Source of the DNA: Gracilaria domingensis
Lineage: Eukaryota; Rhodophyta; Florideophyceae; Gracilariales; Gracilariaceae
Direction: 5' to 3'
NCBI GenBank assembly: GCA_022539475.1
Contig: VCMS01000196.1
Location: 39,373 to 103,372, forward strand
Length of the DNA: 64,000 bases
Both the position numbers and the translations under genes were made by a program. The notes beneath the pieces are model-generated. The model saw only the letters and a program-made list of their open reading frames with translations, had not been told where the DNA came from and did not search any database. Below are positions 39,293 through 48,802 of the stretch, piece by piece. How positions within the stretch are numbered: the first letter of the stretch is position 1; the number at the start of each line of letters is the position of its first letter.

Positions 39293-39718
39293 TATTTGTG
39301 GAAACCATACAGCATCAAGTTCGTACCTCATCTTCGTGCCTGGCAGTTGGACTTTACGTGTCAACCGTGGATGGCATTACAACTCCTCCTCGACAGCTTA
39401 CGCCACTGCCGCACCGCGTCTTTGACACGACAGCGGCGATAGCATGCGCTTTGCGCGTTGCGCCTCCATCACGTTTGAATTTATAATATGCTGCTCGTGA
39501 GATGTCGTATCAAAGACACGCTGTCGCAGCGCCTCGCAGAAGCTTTGGTCGTCCTTGAAGGCGACAGACAGATGTCAGTCTTGGATGGACCACCACGTGT
39601 ACTTGCTGTAAGCTGTTAGAGAGAAGCAGTAAAGCAATCCACGGTGGACACGTAGGAGCAACTGTCAGGCGCGAAGATGAGGTGCGAACTTGATACTGTA
39701 AGGTTCCCATAAATTGGA
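39293..39718. repeat. Diverged inverted repeat (~110-bp arms)
   Basis: Arms ~39293-39403 and ~39605-39718 share ATCAAGTTCGYACCTCATC and CGTGTC.ACCGTGGAT in opposite orientation, about 80% identical by eye. No coding. Probably an old foldback/MITE. Confidence 0.65.
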
Positions 39719-40068
39719 AAATCTCACAAAAACGTGCATTGAAGGAAGCGGTGATGCGGGGCGAGCGGAGCGGATCGACAATGGTATATTGTGCACGCCT
39801 TGACTGCCGGCGAGTCAGACACTCGCTGGAACGGTCGTTAATTTTATTTGGTGCCAGGCGCTACAACATGCGGCGCCACTGTGCGCCCCCGCAACGCCGT
39901 CACAAACGTCGCGCGCATTCTCTGCGCTCGCCTCGCAAGAGGTCATCAGCGAGTAACACCGTCCCTCGTGGCTCGTGGCGAAGCGCAACTTTTCCTACAC
40001 CACTTTGCATCCCTTATGTAAAGTTGCCACAAACATAATCACATAAACAAAAAAAGCCAAAGAGCAAG
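39719..40068. other. Flank of Ty3-B, nothing recognised
   Basis: No gene. The last ~50 bases are A-rich and continue, across the Ty3-B insertion, into the sequence after 51827. Confidence 0.4.
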
Positions 40069-40073
40069 GCCGA
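40069..40073. repeat. Target-site duplication of Ty3-B (GCCGA), left
   Basis: GCCGA directly before TGTGGTGC; identical 5 bases follow the other LTR at 51823-51827. Confidence 0.9.
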
Positions 40074-40929
40074 TGTGGTGCAAAACCCTCGACGGGAAGC
40101 AACAAACCGCGTCGCGGACGAGCACCTCAGGGTGTTCAGGCCCTGCTCCCTGTGAAGGGCAGTCGAGCGGCAAAACCCTCCGATAGGGCCAACACGAGCC
40201 GGGTGTAAATCCGGGTGGCCCCGATCTAGGCGTGCAGTCGGAGGTAAAAGGGGTAGAATCGGCGTAGGTATCCGGATGGTTCCGGCGAGCCACAGCGAGT
40301 GGGGGTATCCAGCCCAACGGTATGGGACGACAAAAGATCGACAAACGAGCCGCACTGCGGAGCACTGACTCGCGATAAGCGGGAAAACTCCCGAGACAAA
40401 TAAAACAAACCTACAATGTAGGGCAGAGTAGCGAAAGCCGTAAGACGGAAATGAAAACAATAAAATAGATAAGAAAAGTGCCGTGACGACGGATTAGTAC
40501 TCCTCAGGGACGGAGGTTGGTTGATCAGCCCGGAATTGCGGCGGTATTTCCCAGGATGGGGCTGGTGACCGTGCGCAAGCGGCAAGAAGATCAGAGCCAA
40601 AGGCCTCGTTGAGGTTTACTTCCCGTACAGTGGCGGCAAGTGCCGCCACTTATATACGGCACTTGAAAATATCAATTAAAATATCTAACTATCCGGCGCT
40701 GCCGGCCAATACACTACAGGTGTGCAACCGTGGCAGGCTTGCCACGGCGCACCCGCTATCGGGTCAACTTGGCACACGTGTGCAGAAATACTACCCTTCC
40801 TAGGCATAACCCAAAATAGGGCACTACCCCAGTAGCCTCTCATAACCTGAGGTGTCGAAGCCGATGACGGATCAACAAACTATGAAAAGCACCTCGGTGC
40901 ATCCCCACAAAAGGGCGTTTTGCTCTACA
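40074..40929 (-). repeat. Ty3-B 3' LTR
   Basis: On the minus strand it begins TGTAGAGCAAAACG and ends GGGTTTTGCACCACA. Same length as 50967-51822. Differences seen at about 40175, 40228, 40503, 40509 and 40549. Confidence 0.95.
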
Positions 40930-40944
40930 TCTCCCCCTTCTCAG
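40930..40944 (-). promoter_or_regulatory. Ty3-B polypurine tract
   Basis: Minus strand CTGAGAAGGGGGAGA directly abuts the 3' LTR start TGTAG. The same 15-mer recurs exactly at 42908-42922, and near copies occur in pol at 44604 and 47809. Confidence 0.9.
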
Positions 40945-40982
40945 GCTGAGACACCGACTCCGTCGGCTCGATACGCCTCGCG

Positions 40983-42782
40983 ATGGAGGTATATAAGGAA
41001 GTCTCCCAAGACGGGTCTGCCGAGAACTGTTCGGAGCCACCAACACCTCCGGTGTCAGTAGCGAACCTCGTCATCTCGAGCCCCTCCGCGATGTCCAACG
41101 CACCGAACGGCCCTCCGTCCTCGACGGCACGCATGCAAGTATCGAACCCGCCGTTCCGGTCTGTTCCTCTCCCGCAGTCGGCGGCTGCCTCCCAGCCGGG
41201 TTCTTCCGGACAAGATCACGCTCCAGCCCAGGCTGGTCCCGCGCCCGTGTGGGATTGGTTCAACGCCGAGATGCCAGCTACGCTGGGTGGATGGCCTACC
41301 GCAGGCGCGTTACGCATCCGGGATCCGCACCGGCATAGTTTCCTTTTTGCCCAGGCTCCCTGGTTTGACGCCGAAGCCGTTCGGGATACGGAGCTCGTCG
41401 ACTCGTACGCTGTCGACGGTCAACTCCCTGGTGGGCTTCCTGCTGACGTTACCCGTTCATGGGACTGGATCGCCCGCGTTGCGGTTATACCGAGCTGCCT
41501 GTTTGTAGGTCGAAACGAGACGAGACAATTCGCTCGCAATGAGATGGCCCGCATTGGGTACGCGCGACACTTCCGAGCTCCGAACGAACATCCGGTGCCG
41601 GCACAGTACCAGTACGATGTGGCACGTTACCGAACTTTCGGCGAGGTCGGCTACGGCGACCATCTAGCCAACGCGTTGGACGAAATTGACCGATATTCGG
41701 ATACCGTTCAGCCGCAGCAGGAGTTGATCCTGTGGGCGCGGCCGATCCTTCGCGCCGAGTTCCGGTTCCTTCGCCGTCCTGGACGGTCTCAATTTCATGA
41801 AGGCCTCCGCTTCGAGAGGAAATGGCGTTCCCGCTTCGGGGTACTGGTGCCGTACCAGTGCACGGAGGTGGAACGCATTGCGCGTCATTCCCATACTGGG
41901 CGATACCTGCCGCTGCCGTCATTCTGGCCTGCGGTCGAAGTCCCACGAGGGTGTCACGTAGAGCTACCGCCCTGCCTAACTTACATAGGCTCGTACTTCA
42001 TGAATGATCCGCCTCGCGGCCTGTGGAGCATCCTGGCAACAGAATGGACCGTCCGCGTTGCGGCTTTCCTCCTCATCGAGGCATATGACTCATACCGAGT
42101 TTGGTTCATCCCGGAACTCATCCGGCAAGCGATCCGAGCGTTGGATCTCTCCGAAGTGCTCGGCTCGGTCCGCAATGCGCGCGAAGCCACCGCGTTGGTG
42201 GACGTCATTGACCAGATTGACTGGAATGAGGTGCCTGCTAGTCAGGTTTCCGACGGGGTCCGTCGGCAGTCGGACCGTTCCCCCGGACGGAACGTCAACG
42301 CCGGCGACTTCGTATACTTTGACCCATGGATTTGGGAGGTAATTGGTCCCGCTGAGGCGGCTGGTCGCCGCCGAGAGGAGCGATATATCCCGGAAGGGCA
42401 CCCGCGTGGGTTCGTATACGTCGACGATGACGGTGATGACCCTGCAGAGGGAGGAAGTCCCATGGATGAGGGGAGCCCAGTGGGGGTTGCCTCGGAGCCC
42501 GACGCTACGGGAGATGACGACGAAGTCGTGATCGTTGACCCGCCCGCTGTAGCGGCTCCCGCTCCGACCGGCCCGTGGGCTCAGGATGTAGCATCCGCCG
42601 TGGGCGGCAGTTCTTCTCTCACTCCGCGAGCGGCGGTCATTCGCGACTTCCTTCGAGGCGTGGGAGTGGCCGTTCCCGATACGGTGACCGACGAGTCGGA
42701 GTTGCAGGCAATAGCGGCACAGCGCTTCTCCGAGGCTCCCGGTAGTGGGGGCACCCCAGGTGCTGGACCGTCCGGCGCGTAA
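40983..42782 (+). CDS. Antisense ORF protein of Ty3-B (599 aa)
   Basis: Full-length intact version of the antisense protein seen in all three Ty3 copies. The first ~80 residues are Pro/Ser-rich; residues ~95-480 are globular with conserved blocks DSYAVDGQLPGGLP, MARIGYARH, YRTFGEVGYGDHL, LRAEFRFLRR, FGVLVPYQ, LPSFWPAVEVPRGCHVELPPCLTYIG and an IDWNEVP..Q segment; then VYFDPW, GHPRGFV, an acidic region and an A/P/S-rich tail. It has no signal peptide, membrane segment, zinc-binding or catalytic motif that I recognise, and no similarity to gag, env or RNase H. The same-frame Met at 41091 is an alternative start. Strong conservation between diverged copies implies selection on the protein. Confidence 0.85.
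   Translation: MEVYKEVSQDGSAENCSEPPTPPVSVANLVISSPSAMSNAPNGPPSSTARMQVSNPPFRSVPLPQSAAASQPGSSGQDHAPAQAGPAPVWDWFNAEMPATLGGWPTAGALRIRDPHRHSFLFAQAPWFDAEAVRDTELVDSYAVDGQLPGGLPADVTRSWDWIARVAVIPSCLFVGRNETRQFARNEMARIGYARHFRAPNEHPVPAQYQYDVARYRTFGEVGYGDHLANALDEIDRYSDTVQPQQELILWARPILRAEFRFLRRPGRSQFHEGLRFERKWRSRFGVLVPYQCTEVERIARHSHTGRYLPLPSFWPAVEVPRGCHVELPPCLTYIGSYFMNDPPRGLWSILATEWTVRVAAFLLIEAYDSYRVWFIPELIRQAIRALDLSEVLGSVRNAREATALVDVIDQIDWNEVPASQVSDGVRRQSDRSPGRNVNAGDFVYFDPWIWEVIGPAEAAGRRREERYIPEGHPRGFVYVDDDGDDPAEGGSPMDEGSPVGVASEPDATGDDDEVVIVDPPAVAAPAPTGPWAQDVASAVGGSSSLTPRAAVIRDFLRGVGVAVPDTVTDESELQAIAAQRFSEAPGSGGTPGAGPSGA
40990..40997 (+). promoter_or_regulatory. TATA-like box for Ty3-B antisense ORF
   Basis: TATATAAG on the plus strand, 61 bases inside the LTR edge, corresponding to TATAAATA in Ty3-A. 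It lies just after the first possible start codon (40983); if used, translation would begin at a later Met (41091). Confidence 0.4.
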
Positions 42783-43270
42783 TTCCCCGGCTCGCGGTCC
42801 CCGACGGGCTGCGGTAGTCCGCAATAGACCCCGATGATGAGGGGCGACTCAATAGTTAGAGGTAAACTTCTCCAGCCGTGCTGGCTTGGCTCAACTCTTC
42901 GTCTTGCTCTCCCCCTTCTCAGTGGGCAATACCTCGTTTGAGGCTGTTGCGAATGGCCCACAAGAGAGGGGTAACTTTTCCGCACAAGCGGCTGTAGCGA
43001 TAAAACTTCTTAGTCTTCCTTCCAGTGTCCTGGCTTCTTTCTTCTTTATCTTCTTCTCCACTGTAAGTGGCTTCCGCATTTCGCGGCATGTTTGTTCAGC
43101 GAAAAGCTGTCCGCTTAGAGCGGCCTGGTCCGCCTGAGGCGGCTGAGTGATCTCGAGTTAACTTCAAGTTGCATCCGCTTGACGCGGCATATTCTTGCGT
43201 AATGCAATACTGTCCGCATGACGCGGCATATTTCGTCTGGGACGGCTGTGCTCAATAGAGACGTGGGTGG
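42783..43270. other. Spacer between antisense ORF and pol, with internal PPT copy
   Basis: Converging 3' ends of the antisense ORF (plus) and pol (minus). It contains an exact copy of the polypurine tract at 42908-42922, and phrases with GCGGC repeats (GAGCGGCCT, GACGCGGCAT) near 43110-43230. Confidence 0.7.
42908..42922 (-). promoter_or_regulatory. Internal copy of the Ty3-B polypurine tract
   Basis: Minus strand CTGAGAAGGGGGAGA, identical over 15 bases to the LTR-adjacent tract. It is followed by GCAAGACG, resembling the GAGCAAAACG near the LTR start, so it looks like a duplicated PPT/LTR junction on the pol side of the antisense ORF. Confidence 0.65.
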
Positions 43271-46200
43271 TCAACCCACTTGGGCCTTGTCCAGCGTAGC
43301 CGGTATCGGTGTCCGTGTGCGACGGTGGTACTGCAAGACCTTCGAGCGAGGCAAGTGCTCAATGGGCTCGTGCGTATCCTCTGAAGAGGCGTAGCCGTAC
43401 CAACGGACTCGATACAGTAGTTCCCCGTCAGGGGCGTAGCCGTGACTTATCAGACGGTCAATGACATACTCCTCATCGAGGACCTTCCGCGCAGGATGCG
43501 GCTTTGTCGATGTATCCTCTCTCGAGGTGTCGTTGTTACCTCTCCCGTCGTGGGCTTCATTGGTTACTTTCGGCTTCCGTCCTGACGGCAAGACATCCTG
43601 TACGCCAGGCGAGAGCCATTTTGACCATGGTGTTTCCATGTCATTCCGGCTTCCAGAGTTCTGGCTTTCCTTCCCGTATTGTCGGGCTGTTACCGAGCTT
43701 CGGTGTTCTCGAATAGCGAGCTTCCGGCGTTCCGGCAAGATCTCCCGAAGTGAGGGTGAACGGTCCGCAATGCGGTGTGCCAGCGAGTGGTGCCGTGGCA
43801 CGTGCCGAGGCGACGCCTTGCCAAGCATTGCTGGCGGTGGGGCCTGCGCCGTTGCACGGCTGTGCGTTGCCGATTCAAATTCGGAATTTCCGTTTCCGGC
43901 GGCCGCAAGCCTTACAGCGGGCACGTGCCCGGCTCGTGTGTTGTCACCCTCCACTGGAGGCAGATCGCCGGCGAAGCCAGACACTTGGCGCAGCGTGCGC
44001 GCGTGTGCAGCGTTGGGCTGCTGCCCACCTACTGTGGCATGTCGACCTGCTGTTGCGGCGGTTGCCTCCGTGTTTTCAACGGCTTCATCACTCGATGCCT
44101 CAATAAAATCTCCCGAAATCGGGTCTGCCGTAACAACACGGTCTTTCTGGACAGGCTTCTTTTCCGGTCTTCCGGCTTCTTTTGACGCGAGTGCGCTGCC
44201 GCTGCCGGGCTCCGACTGCGGCGGGCATGTACTTTCCGCATTCGACGTGGCTGCTGCGGTGGTTACCACCCTCTTTTCCGGCGTACCGGTCTCACGCTGC
44301 ACAGCTGGGGCAGGCTCTTGTCCTTCCGTCTGTGACGGCCGTACAGTGCTATCCGTGGGCGAAGCGGCGACTTCTGCAGCAGCTACATCCTGGTGTTCTT
44401 CCGGTTCTCCGGCTTCGTGCTCCACCGAAGTGGTGCGTTCCTCTTTAGGCTTCCGCGATGACTGCGCGTTTCTCGCTTCTTTCCGAATCTGCGGCTGTAC
44501 GTCGCGCGTCCGCGTGCTTTCACCACGACTTGCGTGCGGCCCGGAGGCCTGCAAAGGCACTTCCGTCGACGACGGCGACAACGAGATCGAGCGACTTACC
44601 TCCTCCTCCCCCTCCTCAGTTGGAGCGTCGGGGGTGGTGGTGAGTATCCCCTGAGGGGCCATTATCCGCGTGTGGACATGTGCGGCGTTCGAGACTGGCG
44701 GGTTAGCTTCCGGCTTTGCCGGCAAATCAGCAAGTCCGCGGCTAGGATGCGGCAGGACTGACAACGAAGCGCGCTCTCCCGCTGTCGCGGCTGGGTCCAC
44801 AGTAGGCGTAGCGCTGTCCGGCGTTTCCGGTTGCTTTTCCTGACGAACAGGCTGTGGCGCAGGCGTTACGCGATCGCGCGAAAAACGCTCGTGTTCACCC
44901 TCAATATCGAGGACAACCGTTGTATCGGTGATAGAAATAACCCTGTAGGGGCCGTCCGCGATAGGAGAGAGCTTATGCCTCTTCTCCTTTTCCGGATTAT
45001 AGTATTCCTTCCGTAGGAAGGCGTAGTTACCTTCCCTGATCTGAGGGGCATCCCTGCGCATTCGTGCGTCGAAATTCCGCTTGTACGCGGCTTGTGCCTT
45101 ATCGATGTTTTGCCTAACTGTAGGAATGATGTTCTTAAGCCAGGCCTTCCAGGCGTCCCTGTGTAGACGAGGCGAGGGGAACTTATCCAAAGTTGGCTGT
45201 GGCTCGATAGCCACCGAAGGTGGAACGCGTGATAGCACAAGCTCGAACGGCGAGATCTGAGTAGTGCGATGAACCTGCGTATTGTAGGCATATGTCACCG
45301 CATCGGTGTATTGATCCCACTCCGACGGATGTTCGGCAACGAATGTCCGTAATGCATTGAGCATTGTGCGGTTAAAACGTTCAACCTGCCCATTACTCTG
45401 GGGGTGGTATGTTGTCGTAAACCAGTTTTGGATCCGCAAGATGCGGCAAACGTCCTGAAAGAACTTAGCCGTAAACTGCGGTCCATTGTCCGATAACAGG
45501 TCAATCGGCGGTCCGTAGACAAAAACCCAGTGTGTAACGAAAGCTTGGGCGACCGCACTGGCGGTAACCTTCGTCAAAGGCACAGTCCGTACCAGTTTAG
45601 AAAAACGGTCGGTGATCACAAGTAGAAACCGGTTTCCCCGGCGAGTGCGGATAAACTCGCCGAGCAAGTCAATTGCCACGAATTCAAGTGGAGCCCTAGC
45701 AGGGAAGAGTACCAACTTCTTGGAGTACTTCCGCAGTTTGACGCGGTTCTTCGCGCAGTCAGAACATCCACGAACAGTGGCATACGCGTCGAAAGCCATT
45801 GCTGGCCAGTAAAAGTCCTTCCGTAAGGTGTAGTACAACTTCCTGCCACCAGGGTGGGCTGACAACTTCGCGTAGTGCGACAAATGCAGTACTCGTGACT
45901 GAAGTGAGTGCGGAACCACAATCTGTGGCCTGTTTCCGACGGTTCGGATTAGAAATCCTTGGTCGTTCTCGACGAAAGGCAACTGTGCTCCACCGTTTAG
46001 GCGACTACGAATCTCCGTACAAAAACGGTCGGTGTGCTGCTCCCGGATGAGTTCCTCCGGCTTGATCGGTACGAAAGAGCCCGGTTCGGGTTGCGTGTCA
46101 GACACGGCTAAAACAGCATCGTAGATGTCCCATCCTTCCGATTCTTCATCGGCATCGCTCGAGCCGTCTTCCACGAGGAAGCACGGTATCTCCAGATCAT

Positions 46201-48802
46201 CGACTGGCGCAGCTTCAGCCGCTGTTTCCAAGCGGGACAGTGCATCAGCCTGAGTGTTCAGGAGTCCTTTCTTGTAACGGATTTCGAAGTCGAATTCCGA
46301 CAAGCGAAGTCTCCACCGCATCAAGCGGCCAGATGGCTCTGCTATAGAGAGTAGCCAGCGTAATGCCGAATGATCGGTATGGACAATGAAGCGGGTCCCC
46401 ATAAGATAGGGCCGCAGTGTCTGTAACGCCCAGACAACTGCCAAGCACTCCTTCTCGGATACCGAGTAATTCCTCTCGTGAACGTTGAGGCTCCTTGACC
46501 AATACCCAATTGGCAATCGCTCGCCATCATTGGTGGTCTGGAATAGGGCACAGCCGACTTGGTAGTCGCTCGCATCCGTATCTACTGCATATGGCAGACC
46601 AGCCCTAGGCAGGGATAAAACAGGTGGCGATGTCACCGCGTCCACGAGCGACGAGAAAGCCGCGACCTTGCGGTCATCAAATTCTTCCAGGTCGACTGGC
46701 TGGCCTTTGCGAAGAAGCTCGTTCAGAGGTGCAGCGATATCCGCGAAGTTCGGAATGAAGCGGCGATACACATTGCACAAGCCGAGAAAAGATCGGAGTT
46801 CCGTCTGCGTCCTCGGATGCCTAGCCTCTTTGAGGGATTTCACGCGTACTTCGTCAATCGAAAGCCGTCCCGGACGGATAACATGGCCGAGATACCTGAC
46901 GGTTTCGGTAAAGAACTCACACTTCTTGAGCTTGAGCGTAATGCCTGCATCGCGTAGGACTCGCATCACATCCCGTACGTGGGTCAAGTGCTCATCCAGG
47001 TTGCTGGAGTAGACAATGATGTCATCCAGGTATACCAGGCAAGTCTTCCACTTAAAGCGGGCTAGCAAAATATCCACAGCTCGTTGAAAAGTGGCTGGCG
47101 CGTTCGTTAACCCAAAGGGCATCCGATTGAATCGGTACAATCCTTCATGACAAACGAAGGCTGTCTTGTCACGATCCTCAGCCCTCACGGGTACTTGCCA
47201 ATAGCCCCAATTCGCGTCTAGGGTTGTGAACACTTTCGCGTCGCCCAATGAATCGATGCATTCATCCATTCGTGGGATAGGATACACATCCTTGACCGTA
47301 GCCGCGTTTAGCTTGCGGTAATCGATGCAAAATCGCCAAGACCCATCAGCTTTGGGCGCGAGCACCACCGGCGATGCCCAAGGTGACTGAGCCGGCTCGA
47401 TAACTCCAGCGCGGAGCATCTTCTCAACTTGAGCTTTCTCCTCCTGCCGAGCTGTCGGTCCTGCCCTGTAAGGGTGCTGTGAAATGGGCCGAGTATTCGG
47501 TAGCAAATCAATCCGATGTTCGGTAATACCAATCTTACCCAGAGTGCCATCCCACATGGGCGTGAACTCCTCAAGCATGTGCCGCAATTTATCGCGGTGA
47601 GTCTCTGGGACATGTTCAAGATCCAGAGACTCCAGTTCCTGTACTGCCTTATCCTTCGTGTCAGCAGCACTCAGGTCCGTATCATTACTGTCCGACGAGG
47701 TCGGCATTGCCTCCTTCGACAGGCTGCGGTTATTTGCATCCGACGAAGTCGGCGTAGCATCTTCCGACGAACTGTTCGGTCCAGTCGTTTCGGAATTGTT
47801 CCGTTCCGCCTCCCCCTCCTCAGCTTCGAGGATTCCGAGAACCTCGGCAATAGAAACCTGAGTAGGCACTATAGCCGCAGGATGCGGAAGCAACGAACCA
47901 ATAACTTGGCTCCTAACCAACCGTTGAGAAAAACGGCTGAAGTTCGCAACCAGCACCTGAAAAGGCTTCTCGGGTTCGACGAAAACAATCCCATTAGCGA
48001 GGGCAAGCTGATGCTTCTCCTGTAACGCAGGCAACGGTTGTACCGTTTGTAAGCCACATTGTGGGGAGGTCACAGTAACCCAGACCTGTGATTCAGGCGG
48101 GATGGAAATGGGCCGAGCTACTCGGAGCTTTGTAGACTTCCGTTCATCGGCTGTAGGCTTCTGCGCAGCAGGCAATGGCACTTGCTTCTTCAGAGCCCTT
48201 CTAAGGGGTCGCCGAACGATCGGTACAGTAGTCCCATCTTCCATCTCGATGGTTCGCTTCCGCGGTCGAATTGCATCGACGAAGCGGTCACAGAAGTCGC
48301 AGCCGAGGATAACCGGCGCAGCGAGTTGCTTGCAAACCAAGAAATCGAGCTTCGCCACGTAGCGGCCAAGCCTGACGAGCAGGTCTATTACTCCCACAGT
48401 CGAAAGTGGCCGATTGTTCGCATCCGCTATATCAATCTGCGGCGCCGCACGAACGCGAGACCGCAAGTGCGGCGGAATCATAGACTCAACCAAAAAGTTT
48501 GGCCCAGCTCCTGTATCGAGCACGGACAACTGCCGAACCATGTACTGGTCGGAAACACCTAGGTCGGCGTAAACTTTGTAGTTACGTTTCGCCATGACCA
48601 GGACTCTATCCGGGAACCGGCTGTTCTTAGACCGTATCCACGGGCGACGCAAGACACCAAGGTGCTCAGAGTCCACGTCTGTAGTGGCCAGTTTCCTCGA
48701 AAGGATTGTGACCGGGGAGCGAGGCTTCGCAGCCTCAGGCGCACTAAACCCCGTCGCTGGGGGCGCCTCTCCATTGCTGGAGGCTCCCTTGCTCAGTTTT
48801 TC
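43271..48802 (-). CDS. pol: Ty3-B pol: protease, RT, RNase H, integrase, chromodomain
   Basis: Read in the -1 frame from the slip site at the gag stop (48796-48802); the first usual start-like codon (GTG) is at 48676, numbering from there. Protease VLDTGAGPNF (~53-60). RT with LTNAPATFQRAV and YLDDIIVYS (~549). RNase H with DTDASDYQVG, SEKECLAVVWAL and HTDHSALRWLL. Integrase: HLSHYAKLSAH...CSDCA zinc finger, then Asp in AIDLLGEF (~1000), Asp in LSDNGPQF (~1059), Glu in NGQVERFNR (~1095), and a GPYRV motif (~1242). A ~490-residue disordered linker separates this from the C-terminal chromodomain (EYVIDRLISHG..LLYRVRWYGY). No stops; all catalytic residues present. Confidence 0.93.
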   Translation of the reverse strand, partial: EKLSKGASSNGEAPPATGFSAPEAAKPRSPVTILSRKLATTDVDSEHLGVLRRPWIRSKNSRFPDRVLVMAKRNYKVYADLGVSDQYMVRQLSVLDTGAGPNFLVESMIPPHLRSRVRAAPQIDIADANNRPLSTVGVIDLLVRLGRYVAKLDFLVCKQLAAPVILGCDFCDRFVDAIRPRKRTIEMEDGTTVPIVRRPLRRALKKQVPLPAAQKPTADERKSTKLRVARPISIPPESQVWVTVTSPQCGLQTVQPLPALQEKHQLALANGIVFVEPEKPFQVLVANFSRFSQRLVRSQVIGSLLPHPAAIVPTQVSIAEVLGILEAEEGEAERNNSETTGPNSSSEDATPTSSDANNRSLSKEAMPTSSDSNDTDLSAADTKDKAVQELESLDLEHVPETHRDKLRHMLEEFTPMWDGTLGKIGITEHRIDLLPNTRPISQHPYRAGPTARQEEKAQVEKMLRAGVIEPAQSPWASPVVLAPKADGSWRFCIDYRKLNAATVKDVYPIPRMDECIDSLGDAKVFTTLDANWGYWQVPVRAEDRDKTAFVCHEGLYRFNRMPFGLTNAPATFQRAVDILLARFKWKTCLVYLDDIIVYSSNLDEHLTHVRDVMRVLRDAGITLKLKKCEFFTETVRYLGHVIRPGRLSIDEVRVKSLKEARHPRTQTELRSFLGLCNVYRRFIPNFADIAAPLNELLRKGQPVDLEEFDDRKVAAFSSLVDAVTSPPVLSLPRAGLPYAVDTDASDYQVGCALFQTTNDGERLPIGYWSRSLNVHERNYSVSEKECLAVVWALQTLRPYLMGTRFIVHTDHSALRWLLSIAEPSGRLMRWRLRLSEFDFEIRYKKGLLNTQADALSRLETAAEAAPVDDLEIPCFLVEDGSSDADEESEGWDIYDAVLAVSDTQPEPGSFVPIKPEELIREQHTDRFCTEIRSRLNGGAQLPFVENDQGFLIRTVGNRPQIVVPHSLQSRVLHLSHYAKLSAHPGGRKLYYTLRKDFYWPAMAFDAYATVRGCSDCAKNRVKLRKYSKKLVLFPARAPLEFVAIDLLGEFIRTRRGNRFLLVITDRFSKLVRTVPLTKVTASAVAQAFVTHWVFVYGPPIDLLSDNGPQFTAKFFQDVCRILRIQNWFTTTYHPQSNGQVERFNRTMLNALRTFVAEHPSEWDQYTDAVTYAYNTQVHRTTQISPFELVLSRVPPSVAIEPQPTLDKFPSPRLHRDAWKAWLKNIIPTVRQNIDKAQAAYKRNFDARMRRDAPQIREGNYAFLRKEYYNPEKEKRHKLSPIADGPYRVISITDTTVVLDIEGEHERFSRDRVTPAPQPVRQEKQPETPDSATPTVDPAATAGERASLSVLPHPSRGLADLPAKPEANPPVSNAAHVHTRIMAPQGILTTTPDAPTEEGEEEVSRSISLSPSSTEVPLQASGPHASRGESTRTRDVQPQIRKEARNAQSSRKPKEERTTSVEHEAGEPEEHQDVAAAEVAASPTDSTVRPSQTEGQEPAPAVQRETGTPEKRVVTTAAATSNAESTCPPQSEPGSGSALASKEAGRPEKKPVQKDRVVTADPISGDFIEASSDEAVENTEATAATAGRHATVGGQQPNAAHARTLRQVSGFAGDLPPVEGDNTRAGHVPAVRLAAAGNGNSEFESATHSRATAQAPPPAMLGKASPRHVPRHHSLAHRIADRSPSLREILPERRKLAIREHRSSVTARQYGKESQNSGSRNDMETPWSKWLSPGVQDVLPSGRKPKVTNEAHDGRGNNDTSREDTSTKPHPARKVLDEEYVIDRLISHGYAPDGELLYRVRWYGYASSEDTHEPIEHLPRSKVLQYHRRTRTPIPATLDKAQVG
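44604..44619 (-). promoter_or_regulatory. PPT-like tract inside pol (linker region)
   Basis: Minus strand CTGAGGAGGGGGAGGA, coding EEGEEE in the linker after integrase. The equivalent place in Ty3-C has CCTAAGGAGGGGGAGG (60906). Confidence 0.55.
47809..47823 (-). promoter_or_regulatory. PPT-like tract inside pol (protease-RT junction)
   Basis: Minus strand CTGAGGAGGGGGAGG between protease and RT. The equivalent place in Ty3-C has CCTAAGGAGGGGGAGG (57753). Confidence 0.55.
48761..48802 (-). promoter_or_regulatory. -1 frameshift signal at Ty3-B gag stop
   Basis: Minus strand: slippery G AAA AAC directly before the gag TGA, 7-base spacer, then a stem GGG(A)GCCTCC / GG(AG)AGGC(G)CCC with a 6-base loop (48788-48761). 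Slipping back one base gives GAA AAA CTG, the frame of pol. Confidence 0.7.

Noticed and set aside
43461-44654. 397-codon plus-strand frame opposite Ty3-B pol
   Set aside because: Lies over the low-complexity linker of pol; composition follows the complementary codons and Ty3-C has no matching frame.
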